From positions 1 through 15,531 of the forward strand of contig DHQM01000064.1 in the NCBI GenBank assembly GCA_002408105.1: a stretch of 15,531 nt of DNA. The letters run 5' to 3'. The DNA is from Gammaproteobacteria bacterium UBA5338. GTDB taxonomy: Bacteria > Pseudomonadota > Gammaproteobacteria > Pseudomonadales > UBA5862. The notes beneath the pieces are model-generated. The model saw only the letters and a list, made by a program, of their open reading frames with translations, did not search any database and had not been told where the DNA came from. Below are positions 1 through 8,497 of the stretch, piece by piece; position 1 is the stretch's first letter; each line of letters starts with the position of its first letter. The position numbers were made by a program, and so were the translations under genes.

Positions 1-303
1 TCCTCTCAGACCAGCTACGGATCGTCGCCTTGGTGGGCCTTTACCCCACCAACTAGCTAATCCGACGCAGGCTCATCCAGTAGCGAGAGCTTCCAAGGAG
101 AGGCCCCCTTTCCCTCGTAAGGTATATGCGGTATTAATCCGAGTTTCCCCGGGCTATCCCCCTCTACCAGGTAGATTCCTACGCGTTACTCACCCGTCCG
201 CCGCTCGTCAGCAAGAAGCAAGCTTCTCCTGTTACCGCTCGACTTGCATGTGTTAGGCCTGCCGCCAGCGTTCAATCTGAGCCATGATCAAACTCTTCAG
301 TTC
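1..303 (-). rRNA. rrs: 16S ribosomal RNA, 5' portion (partial)
   Basis: The minus strand reads as the first ~300 nt of a bacterial small-subunit rRNA. The universal 27F region (AGAGTTTGATC-ATGGCTCAG) lies at 277-296, followed by the conserved GAACGCTGGCGGCAGGC block, the V1 hairpin, the GACGGGTGAGTAACGCG block and the TAGCTGGTCTGAGAGGA block at the window edge. Aligning the 27F site to E. coli numbering puts the mature 5' end at about 303. The gene continues past the left edge, so 23S, 5S and spacer tRNAs are not visible. The conserved blocks and the upstream leader fit a gammaproteobacterium; V1/V2 alone do not let me name a genus. Confidence 0.98.
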
Positions 304-459
304 AATTTTTTCGCAACCGCCAGCCCCTACTGCTAGAAAAGGCTCGCCGTCACTGTCTTGCAACATGACACACGTTAAACTCGCATTTAACGGGCATGCT
401 CTTGTTGGTCGCCCAAACGACCCACCAGAGCACCCACACGTATTGCTTGATTCGCTTCT

Positions 460-472
460 TTCTTAAAGAACC
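460..472 (-). promoter_or_regulatory. boxA-like antitermination element in the rRNA leader
   Basis: On the minus strand this reads GGTTCTTTAAGAA, close to the boxA core of gammaproteobacterial rRNA leaders (TGCTCTTTAACAA). About 16 nt downstream is AATACGTGTGGGTGC, matching the conserved AAT(C/T)-GTGTGGG segment that follows boxA in enterobacterial and pseudomonad rrn leaders. BoxA RNA is known to load NusB/NusE antitermination factors. The rest of the leader (304-459) holds a short inverted repeat GGTCG...CGACC around 409-424 and no coding sequence that I would support. Confidence 0.65.
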
Positions 473-513
473 TGAACCAGAAGAGCTACCCTCCCCCCGT
501 TCAGCGGACGCGT

Positions 514-541
514 ATTATAACGCCCAATCCAATCCGCACAA
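514..541 (-). promoter_or_regulatory. rRNA operon promoter (P1-like)
   Basis: On the minus strand a perfect -10 hexamer TATAAT (514-519) follows, after a 16-bp spacer, a weak -35 TTGTGC (536-541). Upstream of the -35, an A/T-rich tract (about 547-565, AAAATAGTTTGTTTTGG) sits where an UP element would lie. The bases just after the -10 are GC-rich (ACGCGTCCGC), the discriminator type associated with stringent ppGpp/DksA control of rRNA promoters. The predicted start is near 507, giving a leader of about 200 nt to the 16S 5' end. Positions 566-646 between this promoter and the pssA stop show no clear terminator. Confidence 0.7.
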
Positions 542-646
542 GCCCCAAAACAAACTATTTTGACAGCACTCTATCCCTCCACAAAAACACCCCCTTAGCT
601 TCACTCACCACCCACATCAGACCGCAGATCAAGGTGCTCAAAGGCC

Positions 647-1549
647 CTAGTGTTTGGCCCCACGCGGCTCCGACGCACCTTGGTCTGCCGCTTCTTGGCG
701 GGCTTGGCGTTTCTTGCGCACCGTGATGCGCCGCCAGGCAGCAAGGCAGGGGCCCGACAGTGCGTACAACCCAAATCCGAAGAGCAACACCCGGGGAGGG
801 TCCAGCGCGATAAGAAAAAACACCAAAATGGCAAAAAACAAGAGCGCGAACGGCACACGCCCTTTAAAGTCGAGCTGCTTGAAGCTGGAGTACCGCACGT
901 TGAGCACCATGGCGACGCCAGCCCCGAACGCCAACAACGCAGTCGACGACACCCACCAAAAGACGGCCGGAGGTGAGGCCGGGCTCAGCTCAAGCCAACT
1001 CCATACCCAAGCGGCCAAGAGCGCGGCAGCGGAAGGGCTGGCCAGCCCGGTAAAGTAGCGCTTGTCGCTGGTCGCAGCCCGGGCATTGAAGCGGGCGAGT
1101 CGCAACGCCGCACAGGCGACATATACAAAGGTGGCCGCCAACCCAACTTTCCCAGCACCGGTCAGTGCCCAGTTGAACACCAACAATGCCGGCGCAACCC
1201 CGAAAGACACCATGTCACAGAGGCTGTCGTACTCCGCACCGAAGGCGCTCTGGGTGTTGGTCAAGCGGGCCACACGCCCGTCGAGCCCGTCCAGCAACAT
1301 GGCAACGAAGATGGCGATGCTGGCGGCTTCGTAGAGTCCGCCGATGGAATGCACAATGGAGTAGAAGCCAGCAAACAAGGCGCCCGTCGTCAGCAGATTG
1401 GGCAACAGGTACACCCCACGCTGACGAACCGTACGCTCGCCAACAGAGACTTCTTCGATATGCTCATCAAAGGGCAGAAGGCGTTCAATGCCCTCGGATT
1501 CGGCCGCCGTCGGTCGAGGCGTCCCTCCATCCTGCTGGTGTTCAGTCAT
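647..1549 (-). CDS. pssA: CDP-diacylglycerol-serine O-phosphatidyltransferase
   Basis: This integral membrane enzyme transfers phosphatidyl from CDP-diacylglycerol to L-serine, the first step to phosphatidylethanolamine. The CDP-alcohol phosphotransferase signature is complete: D87-x2-D90-G91-x2-A94-R95-x8-G104-x3-D108-x3-D112. Hydrophobic segments follow through the protein (roughly 52-85, 113-160, 175-225, 240-285), with a basic tail at the C-terminus. It is the membrane type (PssA of the Bacillus/Pseudomonas kind), not the E. coli phospholipase-D-like enzyme. I start at the ATG at 1549 (300 residues) because GGAG lies 5 nt upstream (1555-1558). A GTG at 1570 would add seven residues, but its AGGAG abuts the codon with no spacing. 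It is the last gene after ilvIHC, 71 nt from ilvC, probably co-transcribed; pseudomonads show the same order. Confidence 0.95.
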   Translation of the reverse strand: MTEHQQDGGTPRPTAAESEGIERLLPFDEHIEEVSVGERTVRQRGVYLLPNLLTTGALFAGFYSIVHSIGGLYEAASIAIFVAMLLDGLDGRVARLTNTQSAFGAEYDSLCDMVSFGVAPALLVFNWALTGAGKVGLAATFVYVACAALRLARFNARAATSDKRYFTGLASPSAAALLAAWVWSWLELSPASPPAVFWWVSSTALLAFGAGVAMVLNVRYSSFKQLDFKGRVPFALLFFAILVFFLIALDPPRVLLFGFGLYALSGPCLAAWRRITVRKKRQARQEAADQGASEPRGAKH

Positions 1550-1620
1550 CCACACTCCGTCGGCCGTCACCTCCTGGCTTGGTTGGAAGGGGCTCTGGCC
1601 AGAAAAGTTTCACTGACCGC

Positions 1621-2664
<1,044 letters not shown>

Positions 2665-2688
2665 TCACTGTGTTTTCAGGCTTTTCTG

Positions 2689-3180
2689 TCAGAGACTGAG
2701 GATTTTCTCGCCCCTGGAAATCCCTGACACGCCGGAACGCGCCACTTCCAAAATTTGCGCATCGCTCACCGCGGCAAGGAATGCGTCCAGCTTTTGCGAG
2801 GTACCCACCAGCTGAATCGTGTAGATGGAGTTGGTCAGGTCCACGATCTGCCCCCTGAAGATGTCCACACAACGCTTCACTTCAGCGCGCATGCCCCCGG
2901 TGGCTTTCACCTTGATCAGCATGAGGTCTCGCTCAATGTGGTCTCCCTCACTGAGGTCAACCAGCTTGACCACTTCGATCAGCTTGTTGAGCTGCTTCGT
3001 GATCTGCTCCACGACGCGGTCGTCGCCGCGGGTGGTCAAGGTCAAGCGCGACAGGGTCGGATCATCCGTGGGCGCAACATTGAGCGTCTCGATGTTGTAT
3101 CCGCGCTGGGAAAACAGCCCCACGACCCGAGACAAGGCACCGGATTCGTTTTCGAGGAGAATCGATATGATGTGCCGCAT
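2689..3180 (-). CDS. ilvH: Acetolactate synthase small (regulatory) subunit
   Basis: This is the regulatory subunit of acetohydroxyacid synthase; it activates the large subunit and carries the valine-binding site for feedback inhibition. The 163 residues equal the E. coli IlvH length. An N-terminal ACT domain (about 4-78) begins HIISILLENESGALSRV and includes the FSQRGYNIETLNV segment typical of valine-sensitive small subunits; the C-terminal domain (about 80-160) holds the DLMLIKV and FRGQIVDL elements. The ATG lies 1 nt after the ilvI stop, with GGAG about 10 nt upstream inside ilvI, so translation is probably coupled. Valine sensitivity is inferred from family membership, not shown. Confidence 0.97.
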   Translation of the reverse strand: MRHIISILLENESGALSRVVGLFSQRGYNIETLNVAPTDDPTLSRLTLTTRGDDRVVEQITKQLNKLIEVVKLVDLSEGDHIERDLMLIKVKATGGMRAEVKRCVDIFRGQIVDLTNSIYTIQLVGTSQKLDAFLAAVSDAQILEVARSGVSGISRGEKILSL

Positions 3181-3181
3181 C

Positions 3182-4903
3182 TCAAGTACGCTCCGTCTTG
3201 CTCAGCCACATGTCACACATGGACTGCTGCGCCACCTGCATTGGGTAAACGTGCTCCTCCGGGTCAACGTGAACATCCAGAAACACCAACCGGTCCTCCA
3301 GCGCCAGAGCTTTCTCGAGCGCCGGGACCAGTTCATCCCGTGACTCCACCCGGACACCAACGTGGCCGTAGGCCTCGGCCAGCTTCACGAAATCAGGCAA
3401 GGACTCGAGGTACGAGTGGGAATGCCGGCTTTGGTAGTTCATGTCCTGCCACTGACGAACCATCCCCAAGGACTGGTTGTTCAGGTTCAGGATCTTGACG
3501 GGAATGCTGTACTGCAAGCAGGTGGACAGCTCCTGGATGTTCATCTGGATGCTGCCTTCGCCGGTGACGCACACAACCAGCTCATCTGGATAATTCAGCT
3601 TGATGCCCATGGCAGCCGGGAAACCAAACCCCATGGTGCCGAGCCCACCAGAGTTGATCCACCGGTTGGGGCGATCAAATTTGTAATACTGGGCTGCGAA
3701 CATCTGGTGCTGGCCAACATCCGAAGTCACATAGGCGTCGCCGCGGCTGACCCGATACAGCGCTTCAATCACCTCCTGGGGCTTCATCAATTTCGAATCA
3801 TCCGTGCGGTACCGGCCGCCATGGCGCTTGCGCCACTCGTCAATTTGCGCCCACCAGCTCTTGAGCGCCGCCGGCTGGGCAGGGCCGTCACTGTCGCGCA
3901 ACAGCGCCAACAACTCCCGCAGCACCGAATCGACAGGCCCCACGATCGGCACATCAGCGCGCACAGTTTTGGATATGGACGCAGGGTCCACATCAATGTG
4001 GATGATTTTGGCGTCAGGGCAAAACTTCGCGGTGTTGTTGGTGACCCGGTCATCGAAGCGGGCCCCAACGGCGAGAATCAAGTCAGCGTGGTGCATGGCC
4101 ATGTTGGCCTCGTAGCTGCCATGCATGCCCAGCATGCCGAGGAACTGCGGGTCGGTTCCCGGATAGGCGCCGAGCCCCATCAGCGTATTGGTACAGGGAT
4201 AGCCAAGCAGGCGCACGAGCTCGGTCAACAAACTGGAGGCGCCACCCAAAATGACCCCACCACCACTGTAGATGACGGGTTTCTCGGCCTGTAAAAGCAG
4301 GTCTGCCGCCTTGCGGATTTGCCCGGCATGCCCCCGCACCACCGGTGTGTACGAGCGCAGGCGAACTTCCTTGGGGTGGGTGTACGGGTATTTTTGGTCC
4401 GGCGCGGTCATGTCCTTGGGAATGTCCACCACCACTGGACCGGGTCGCCCGGTGCTCGCAATGTAGAACGCCTTTTTCAGCACCACCGGAATGTCCTCCG
4501 GCCGGCGGATCGAGAAGTTGTGCTTCACCACTGGCCGCGAGATGCCCATCATGTCTGTTTCTTGGAACGCATCCTCACCAATGAGTTGGGTGGCAACCTG
4601 CGCAGAGAGCACCACCATGGGGATGGAATCGGTAAACGCCGTGGCGATGCCGGTGATCGTGTTGGTTGCACCCGGCCCAGAGGTCACCAGCACCACGCCA
4701 GGCTTACCGGAAGCACGCGCGTAGCCATCCGCCATGTGGGTTGCGGCCTGTTCGTGCCGCACCAGCACATGCTTTACACGGTCCTGTCGAAACAGGGCAT
4801 CGTAAATGTGAAGCGCCGCTCCCCCAGGGTATCCGTAGATGTACTCCACGCCTTCATCCTGGAGCAAACGGACGACCATTTCGGCACCTGAAAGGTAATC
4901 CAC
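3182..4903 (-). CDS. ilvI: Acetolactate synthase large (catalytic) subunit
   Basis: This ThDP-dependent enzyme condenses pyruvate with pyruvate or 2-oxobutyrate, the first common step of branched-chain amino acid synthesis. From the chosen start it has 573 residues, against 574 in E. coli IlvI. The N-terminal pyrimidine-binding domain shows GYPGG (24-28) and the catalytic glutamate E51 in RHEQAA. A central domain spans about 190-340. The C-terminal cofactor domain has G448-E449-G450-S and NN at 475-476. The acidic residue of the metal motif is Glu instead of the usual Asp. The C-terminus, WLSKTERT, matches E. coli IlvI. I start at GTG 4903 because GAGGT (4911-4915) lies 7 nt upstream and the product then begins (M)[10 protein letters not shown] like its relatives. 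The frame stays open to an ATG at 5140, but that 79-residue extension has no family resemblance. Confidence 0.96.
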   Translation of the reverse strand: MDYLSGAEMVVRLLQDEGVEYIYGYPGGAALHIYDALFRQDRVKHVLVRHEQAATHMADGYARASGKPGVVLVTSGPGATNTITGIATAFTDSIPMVVLSAQVATQLIGEDAFQETDMMGISRPVVKHNFSIRRPEDIPVVLKKAFYIASTGRPGPVVVDIPKDMTAPDQKYPYTHPKEVRLRSYTPVVRGHAGQIRKAADLLLQAEKPVIYSGGGVILGGASSLLTELVRLLGYPCTNTLMGLGAYPGTDPQFLGMLGMHGSYEANMAMHHADLILAVGARFDDRVTNNTAKFCPDAKIIHIDVDPASISKTVRADVPIVGPVDSVLRELLALLRDSDGPAQPAALKSWWAQIDEWRKRHGGRYRTDDSKLMKPQEVIEALYRVSRGDAYVTSDVGQHQMFAAQYYKFDRPNRWINSGGLGTMGFGFPAAMGIKLNYPDELVVCVTGEGSIQMNIQELSTCLQYSIPVKILNLNNQSLGMVRQWQDMNYQSRHSHSYLESLPDFVKLAEAYGHVGVRVESRDELVPALEKALALEDRLVFLDVHVDPEEHVYPMQVAQQSMCDMWLSKTERT

Positions 4904-5155
4904 CTGTTGTACCTCACCATTGTTCGTCAAACCGCACACCCGCCCGAGCCACGACCGGCTGCAAGGCGGCTGCAAACCAGCAGGGCGCTGAAGCGCGGAT
5001 CGCGCGCGGCAATGGCCACTGTTGTAGATCGTGCAGACAGACGCGGCGGGTAGCCACGACAGCAGGGATGTGGTCGGCATGCTTGAGCGCGGATCTGCGC
5101 TTTCGCAAGCCCAAAGCGGGGTGCAACCGCCTCTCTGCATCCCAACCAGAGGGAA
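4904..5155 (-). promoter_or_regulatory. Long untranslated leader of the ilvIHC-pssA transcript
   Basis: If the promoter at 5162-5189 is used, about 250 nt of RNA precede the ilvI GTG. I see a hairpin CGCTTT/AAAGCG with a 9-nt loop (about 5098-5118) and a direct repeat, AGCGCGGATC on the plus strand at 4992-5001 and 5086-5095. I looked for a branched-chain attenuator, meaning a short ORF with Leu/Val/Ile runs followed by a terminator hairpin and U-run, and found none. All three minus-strand frames are open over most of the leader, which in GC-rich DNA says little about coding. A family-specific regulatory RNA cannot be assigned from sequence alone. Confidence 0.45.
4911..4915 (-). promoter_or_regulatory. 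Ribosome binding site deciding the ilvI start
   Basis: Minus-strand GAGGT, 7 nt before GTG 4903. It selects this non-ATG start over the upstream in-frame ATG at 5140 and the TTG near 4933, and it gives a protein of family-typical length. Confidence 0.7.
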
Positions 5156-5161
5156 CCGGTA

Positions 5162-5189
5162 ATTTTCTCTGATTGGCCCCCGATGTCAA
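5162..5189 (-). promoter_or_regulatory. Sigma70-type promoter for ilvI-ilvH-ilvC-pssA
   Basis: On the minus strand a consensus -35 TTGACA (5184-5189), a 16-bp spacer and a -10 GAAAAT (5162-5167; four of six consensus matches including the invariant A2 and T6). The predicted start is near 5155. It is the only good -35/-10 pair I found in the 430-bp gap between ilvI and the divergent DUF4124 gene. Confidence 0.55.
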
Positions 5190-5201
5190 CCACTCTGGAA
5201 T

Positions 5202-5253
5202 GCAAGCCCGGCTTTAGGGCAAGCCGGGTGCCCTCGCACACTCGCAAGCCCGG
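5202..5253. repeat. Cluster of GCAAGCC repeats with an inverted repeat
   Basis: Three copies of a GCAAGCC(C/G)GG motif lie at 5202-5211, 5219-5228 and 5244-5253, and a related GCAAGCCC at 5105-5112. The first two are arranged so that CCCGGCTT (5207-5214) and AAGCCGGG (5221-5228) form a perfect 8-bp inverted repeat around a 6-nt loop. The cluster sits just upstream of the ilv -35 and ahead of the divergent DUF4124 gene. It could be an operator or a hairpin; no U-run follows in either direction, so it is not a standard terminator. Confidence 0.5.
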
Positions 5254-5333
5254 CAGCAACAACTGAATATTGGCGTATGCTTGTAGAGGGCGTGGGCCGC
5301 CCGGACGCGTCTGCGAGCACCGGAGGATCTTTA

Positions 5334-5780
5334 GTGAAGGCTTTGCTGTACTCAATTGTGGCCGCAAGCACGCTGGTGCTTATGAGCGGCCCAGCTCTGG
5401 CGGGCACGAAGTACTACTACCGTTGGGTCGATACTGAAGGTCAGGTTCACTATGGCGACCAACCTCCCGACGGATACCCCTACGAGCGCATGAACCGCAA
5501 CCCGACAAACGCGCCAGCGAACTCGAGTCCTGCCCCAACCCCACAGGAAAGTGAGACCGACACCCCCCTGTCGAACGATGGCGATGCCAGCACCGGCACG
5601 ACCGAGGCCGCCCTGCGCAATTGCGAGCAGGCACGCGCCGAACTGAAAATTCTGGAAGAGAACGCACGAATTCGCGAAGTCCAGCCAGATGGCTCGTCCC
5701 GGATACTCAGCCCAGAGGAAAAGCAGGCCCGCGTAGATCGGGCCCGCTCCATGGCAGCTGCGAACTGCGACGCCAACTAG
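5334..5780 (+). CDS. Secreted DUF4124-domain protein
   Basis: A 148-residue exported protein of unknown function. It opens with a classic signal peptide (K2, hydrophobic stretch 4-18, cleavage expected after ALA at 21-23). The mature part begins with a DUF4124-like segment, YYYRWVDTEGQVHYGDQPP (27-45), an aromatic 'W-D-G-x-V-H-Y-x-D' pattern. A Ser/Thr/Pro-rich low-complexity linker follows (about 57-90). The C-terminal part is a charged probable helix flanked by two cysteines, C97 and C145, that could form a disulfide in the periplasm. I start at GTG 5334 because GGAGG (5322-5326) lies 7 nt upstream; an ATG at 5277 would bury the signal peptide behind 19 extra residues. It diverges from ilvI and ends 20 bp from the clpB stop. 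DUF4124 proteins are common in gammaproteobacteria and no reaction is known to me. Confidence 0.85.
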   Translation: MKALLYSIVAASTLVLMSGPALAGTKYYYRWVDTEGQVHYGDQPPDGYPYERMNRNPTNAPANSSPAPTPQESETDTPLSNDGDASTGTTEAALRNCEQARAELKILEENARIREVQPDGSSRILSPEEKQARVDRARSMAAANCDAN

Positions 5781-5800
5781 CGCCGAGCCACCGCGTCCAA

Positions 5801-8389
5801 TCAGGCCTTGGCCAAGGCATCGAAGGCGAGTGCACCGCCCTCATCCAAGTGCGCCCGCACCGTGTCACCGGGTACGAACTGCCCTGACAGCAAGGCCTCA
5901 GCCAGCGGATTCTCAAGCGATCGCTGAATCGCGCGGCGCAACGGTCGGGCCCCAAACACCGGGTCGAAGCCCACTTCTGCCAAGCGGTCCAGCACCGCAT
6001 CTTCCACCTCCAGCCCCAGATCCCGTTCCGCCAGACGGCGGCGCAACTGGGCCAGCTGGATGTTGGCGATGGCGCGAATCTGGTCTCGCTCCAAGGGGTG
6101 GAATACCACCACTTCGTCGATGCGGTTGATGAACTCGGGGCGGAAGTGTTGGCCCACCACACCCATGACTGCATCCCGCATGTCGTTGTAGTTCGCCTCA
6201 CCCGCCAGCGATTGGATCAAATCCGAACCGAGGTTCGAGGTCATCACCACCACCGTGTTGCGAAAGTCCACCGTCCGCCCCTGCCCGTCAGTGAGCCGAC
6301 CATCGTCCAGCACCTGAAGCAGCACGTTGAACACATCGGGGTGCGCTTTTTCGACTTCATCCAGCAGCAACACCGAATAGGGCCGCCGTCGCACCGCTTC
6401 GGTGAGGTATCCGCCGGATTCATAGCCCACATAGCCGGGCGGCGCACCGATCAGACGGGCCACCGAGTGCTTTTCCATGAACTCCGACATGTCGATGCGG
6501 ACCATGGCGTCCTCGGTGTCAAACAGAAAGTTCGCCAGAGACTTGCAGAGTTCGGTCTTGCCGACACCGGTCGGCCCCAGAAACAGGAAGGACCCATTGG
6601 GGCGGTTGGGATCGGAAAGCCCCGCACGCGCGCGCCGCACGGCGTCGGACACTGCCTTTACAGCCTCTGCCTGGCCGATGACGCGCTCGCCGATGGCCTC
6701 CTCCATCCGCAGCAGCTTGTCTCGCTCACCCTCGAGCATTTTCGAGACCGGGATGCCCGTCCATTTTGAAACCACTTCGGCGATCTCCTCTTCGCCGACG
6801 TGGTTGCGCAGCAGCGTCATCTCGGTCATCTCGGCCTGTGCTGCGATGTCCAGGCGGCGCTCGAGGTCTGGAATGGCACCATATTGCAGCTCGGACATGC
6901 GCGTCAGGTCGCCTGCGCGCCGCGCTGCCTCCAACTCCACCCGAGCCTTGTCGAGCTCCTCCTTGACCTGCTGGCTCCCCTGAACGGCGGCCTTCTCAGC
7001 CGTCCAAACTTCCTCAAGGTCAGCGTACTCACGCTCCATCTGCGCAATCTGGCCTTCCAGGTCGTCCAGTCGCTTGCGCGAGCCTTCGTCCGACTCTTTT
7101 TTGAGCGCCTCGCGCTCGATCTTGAGTTGCACCAGGCGCCGCTCAAGCCGGTCCAATTCCTCAGGTTTGGAATCAATTTCCATGCGGATGCGGCTGGCAG
7201 CCTCGTCGATAAGGTCAATCGCTTTATCGGGGAGCTGGCGGTCGGTGATGTAGCGTTGCGACAGCCGGGCCGCGGCAATGATGGCCGGGTCGGTGATTTC
7301 CACCCCGTGGTGAACCTCGTACCGCTCTTTCAGCCCCCGCAGAATCGCAATGGTGTCCTCCTCACTGGGCTCTTCAACCAGCACTTTCTGAAAGCGCCGC
7401 TCCAGGGCTGCGTCTTTTTCGATGTATTGACGGTATTCATCCAGCGTGGTGGCCCCGATGCAGTGCAACTCACCGCGCGCCAAGGCGGGCTTGAGCATGT
7501 TGCCAGCGTCCATGGACCCTTCGGCCTTACCAGCACCCACCACTGTGTGGATCTCGTCGATGAACAGAACCACCTGCCCTTCCGAACGGCCGATCTCATC
7601 AAGCACACCCTTGAGGCGCTCCTCGAATTCGCCGCGAAACTTGGCGCCGGCAATGAGCAAACCCATGTCCAACGACAGCAAGCGCTTGTGCTTGAGCCCT
7701 TCGGGCACTTCGCCATTGACGATGCGCTGCGCCAACCCTTCCACGATGGCGGTCTTCCCAACCCCGGGCTCGCCGATCAGAACCGGGTTGTTCTTGGTGC
7801 GGCGCTGCAACACCTGGATGGTGCGCCGAATTTCATCGTCGCGGCCAATGACCGGGTCCAGCTTGCCACTTTCGGCCTTCGCGGTGACATCCACTGTAAA
7901 GCGTTCCAGTGCCTGCCTGCGCTCCTCTGCTTCCGGATCCTCAACCGATTCGCCACCACGCAGGTGCTCAATGGCGCGGGTCAACGCTTCAGTGGACACC
8001 CCAGCTTCTTTGAACAGGGCAGCAAGCGGTCCGTCCACTGATGCAGCTGCCAGCAGCACCCACTCACTCGAGATGTACTGGTCGCCCCGCTGCTGGGCGA
8101 GCTTGTCGGCCAGGTTCAGCAGCCGCGCCAAATCAGGGGAGACCTGCACTTCCCCCGTGGGTTGACTGACCCGCGGCAGCCCCTCAAGCGCGCGGGTAAG
8201 GCCACTGCGGAAGCGATCGATGTCCAGCCCCGTCTGTCGCAGCAGCGGCAACACGCCCCCGCCCGGTTGATCCAGCAGCGCCACCATCAGGTGCACCGGC
8301 TCAATGTAGTTGTTGTCGCGGCCAACCGCGAGCGATTGCGCATCGGCCAAAGCGTGCTGCAATTTGGTGGTCAATCGATCCGCTCTCAT
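5801..8389 (-). CDS. clpB: ATP-dependent chaperone/disaggregase ClpB
   Basis: ClpB is a hexameric Hsp100 AAA+ machine that, with DnaK, pulls proteins out of aggregates. The 862 residues compare with 857 in E. coli. The order is: N-terminal substrate domain (1-145); NBD1 with Walker A GEPGVGKT (206-213) and Walker B VLFIDE (274-279); the coiled-coil middle domain (about 405-525) that distinguishes ClpB from ClpA/ClpC; NBD2 with Walker A GPTGVGKT (605-612), pore loop GYVGY (652-656) and Walker B LLLDE (674-678). I start at ATG 8389, giving the family-typical MRADRLT, with GGAGAAG just upstream; the frame is open 15 codons further but without support. The E. coli internal GTG start near residue 149 is not conserved here (V149 is GTT). 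The gene follows rluD-pgeF and has its own heat-shock promoter. Confidence 0.98.
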   Translation of the reverse strand: MRADRLTTKLQHALADAQSLAVGRDNNYIEPVHLMVALLDQPGGGVLPLLRQTGLDIDRFRSGLTRALEGLPRVSQPTGEVQVSPDLARLLNLADKLAQQRGDQYISSEWVLLAAASVDGPLAALFKEAGVSTEALTRAIEHLRGGESVEDPEAEERRQALERFTVDVTAKAESGKLDPVIGRDDEIRRTIQVLQRRTKNNPVLIGEPGVGKTAIVEGLAQRIVNGEVPEGLKHKRLLSLDMGLLIAGAKFRGEFEERLKGVLDEIGRSEGQVVLFIDEIHTVVGAGKAEGSMDAGNMLKPALARGELHCIGATTLDEYRQYIEKDAALERRFQKVLVEEPSEEDTIAILRGLKERYEVHHGVEITDPAIIAAARLSQRYITDRQLPDKAIDLIDEAASRIRMEIDSKPEELDRLERRLVQLKIEREALKKESDEGSRKRLDDLEGQIAQMEREYADLEEVWTAEKAAVQGSQQVKEELDKARVELEAARRAGDLTRMSELQYGAIPDLERRLDIAAQAEMTEMTLLRNHVGEEEIAEVVSKWTGIPVSKMLEGERDKLLRMEEAIGERVIGQAEAVKAVSDAVRRARAGLSDPNRPNGSFLFLGPTGVGKTELCKSLANFLFDTEDAMVRIDMSEFMEKHSVARLIGAPPGYVGYESGGYLTEAVRRRPYSVLLLDEVEKAHPDVFNVLLQVLDDGRLTDGQGRTVDFRNTVVVMTSNLGSDLIQSLAGEANYNDMRDAVMGVVGQHFRPEFINRIDEVVVFHPLERDQIRAIANIQLAQLRRRLAERDLGLEVEDAVLDRLAEVGFDPVFGARPLRRAIQRSLENPLAEALLSGQFVPGDTVRAHLDEGGALAFDALAKA

Positions 8390-8448
8390 CGTAACTTCTC
8401 CATCAATCCCGTGGCGGACCACTCGGCCGGCCATTCACATGACCCTAT

Positions 8449-8475
8449 ATGTGGGGGGGATTTTTTGCGGTTCAA
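8449..8475 (-). promoter_or_regulatory. Heat-shock (sigma32-type) promoter of clpB
   Basis: On the minus strand GGTTGAAC provides a -35 of the CTTGAAA type (TTGAAC at 8470-8475). After 13 nt comes CCCCACAT (8449-8456), differing from the sigma32 -10 consensus CCCCATNT at one fixed position. Spacing is within the known range. The predicted start near 8442 gives a leader of about 52 nt to the clpB ATG. The element lies in the pgeF-clpB gap, so clpB can be induced without rluD and pgeF. clpB is a known sigma32 target in E. coli. Confidence 0.75.
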
Positions 8476-8497
8476 CCACCGGGTAAGGGGTCGCAGG

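Noticed and set aside
284..466. 60-codon plus-strand ORF across the 16S 5' end and leader
   Set aside because: It lies in rRNA and leader sequence on the opposite strand and has no plausible initiation signal.
566..646. Possible terminator after pssA
   Set aside because: A short T-run exists on the minus strand (near 582-590), but no stable stem precedes it, so I do not call a terminator.
4904..5140. A 79-residue N-terminal extension of IlvI from ATG 5140
   Set aside because: The extension is unlike any acetolactate synthase N-terminus, and GTG 4903 has a well-spaced GAGGT and gives family-typical length.
5805..5818. 14-bp palindrome GCCTTGGCCAAGGC between the DUF4124 gene and clpB, considered as a bidirectional terminator
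   Set aside because: It lies within the last codons of clpB, has essentially no loop as a hairpin, and no T-run follows on either strand.
6800..8041. 413-codon plus-strand ORF opposite clpB, and the 384-codon ORF at 8162-9316
   Set aside because: Both are antisense to clpB or pgeF and show no family resemblance; typical shadow ORFs.
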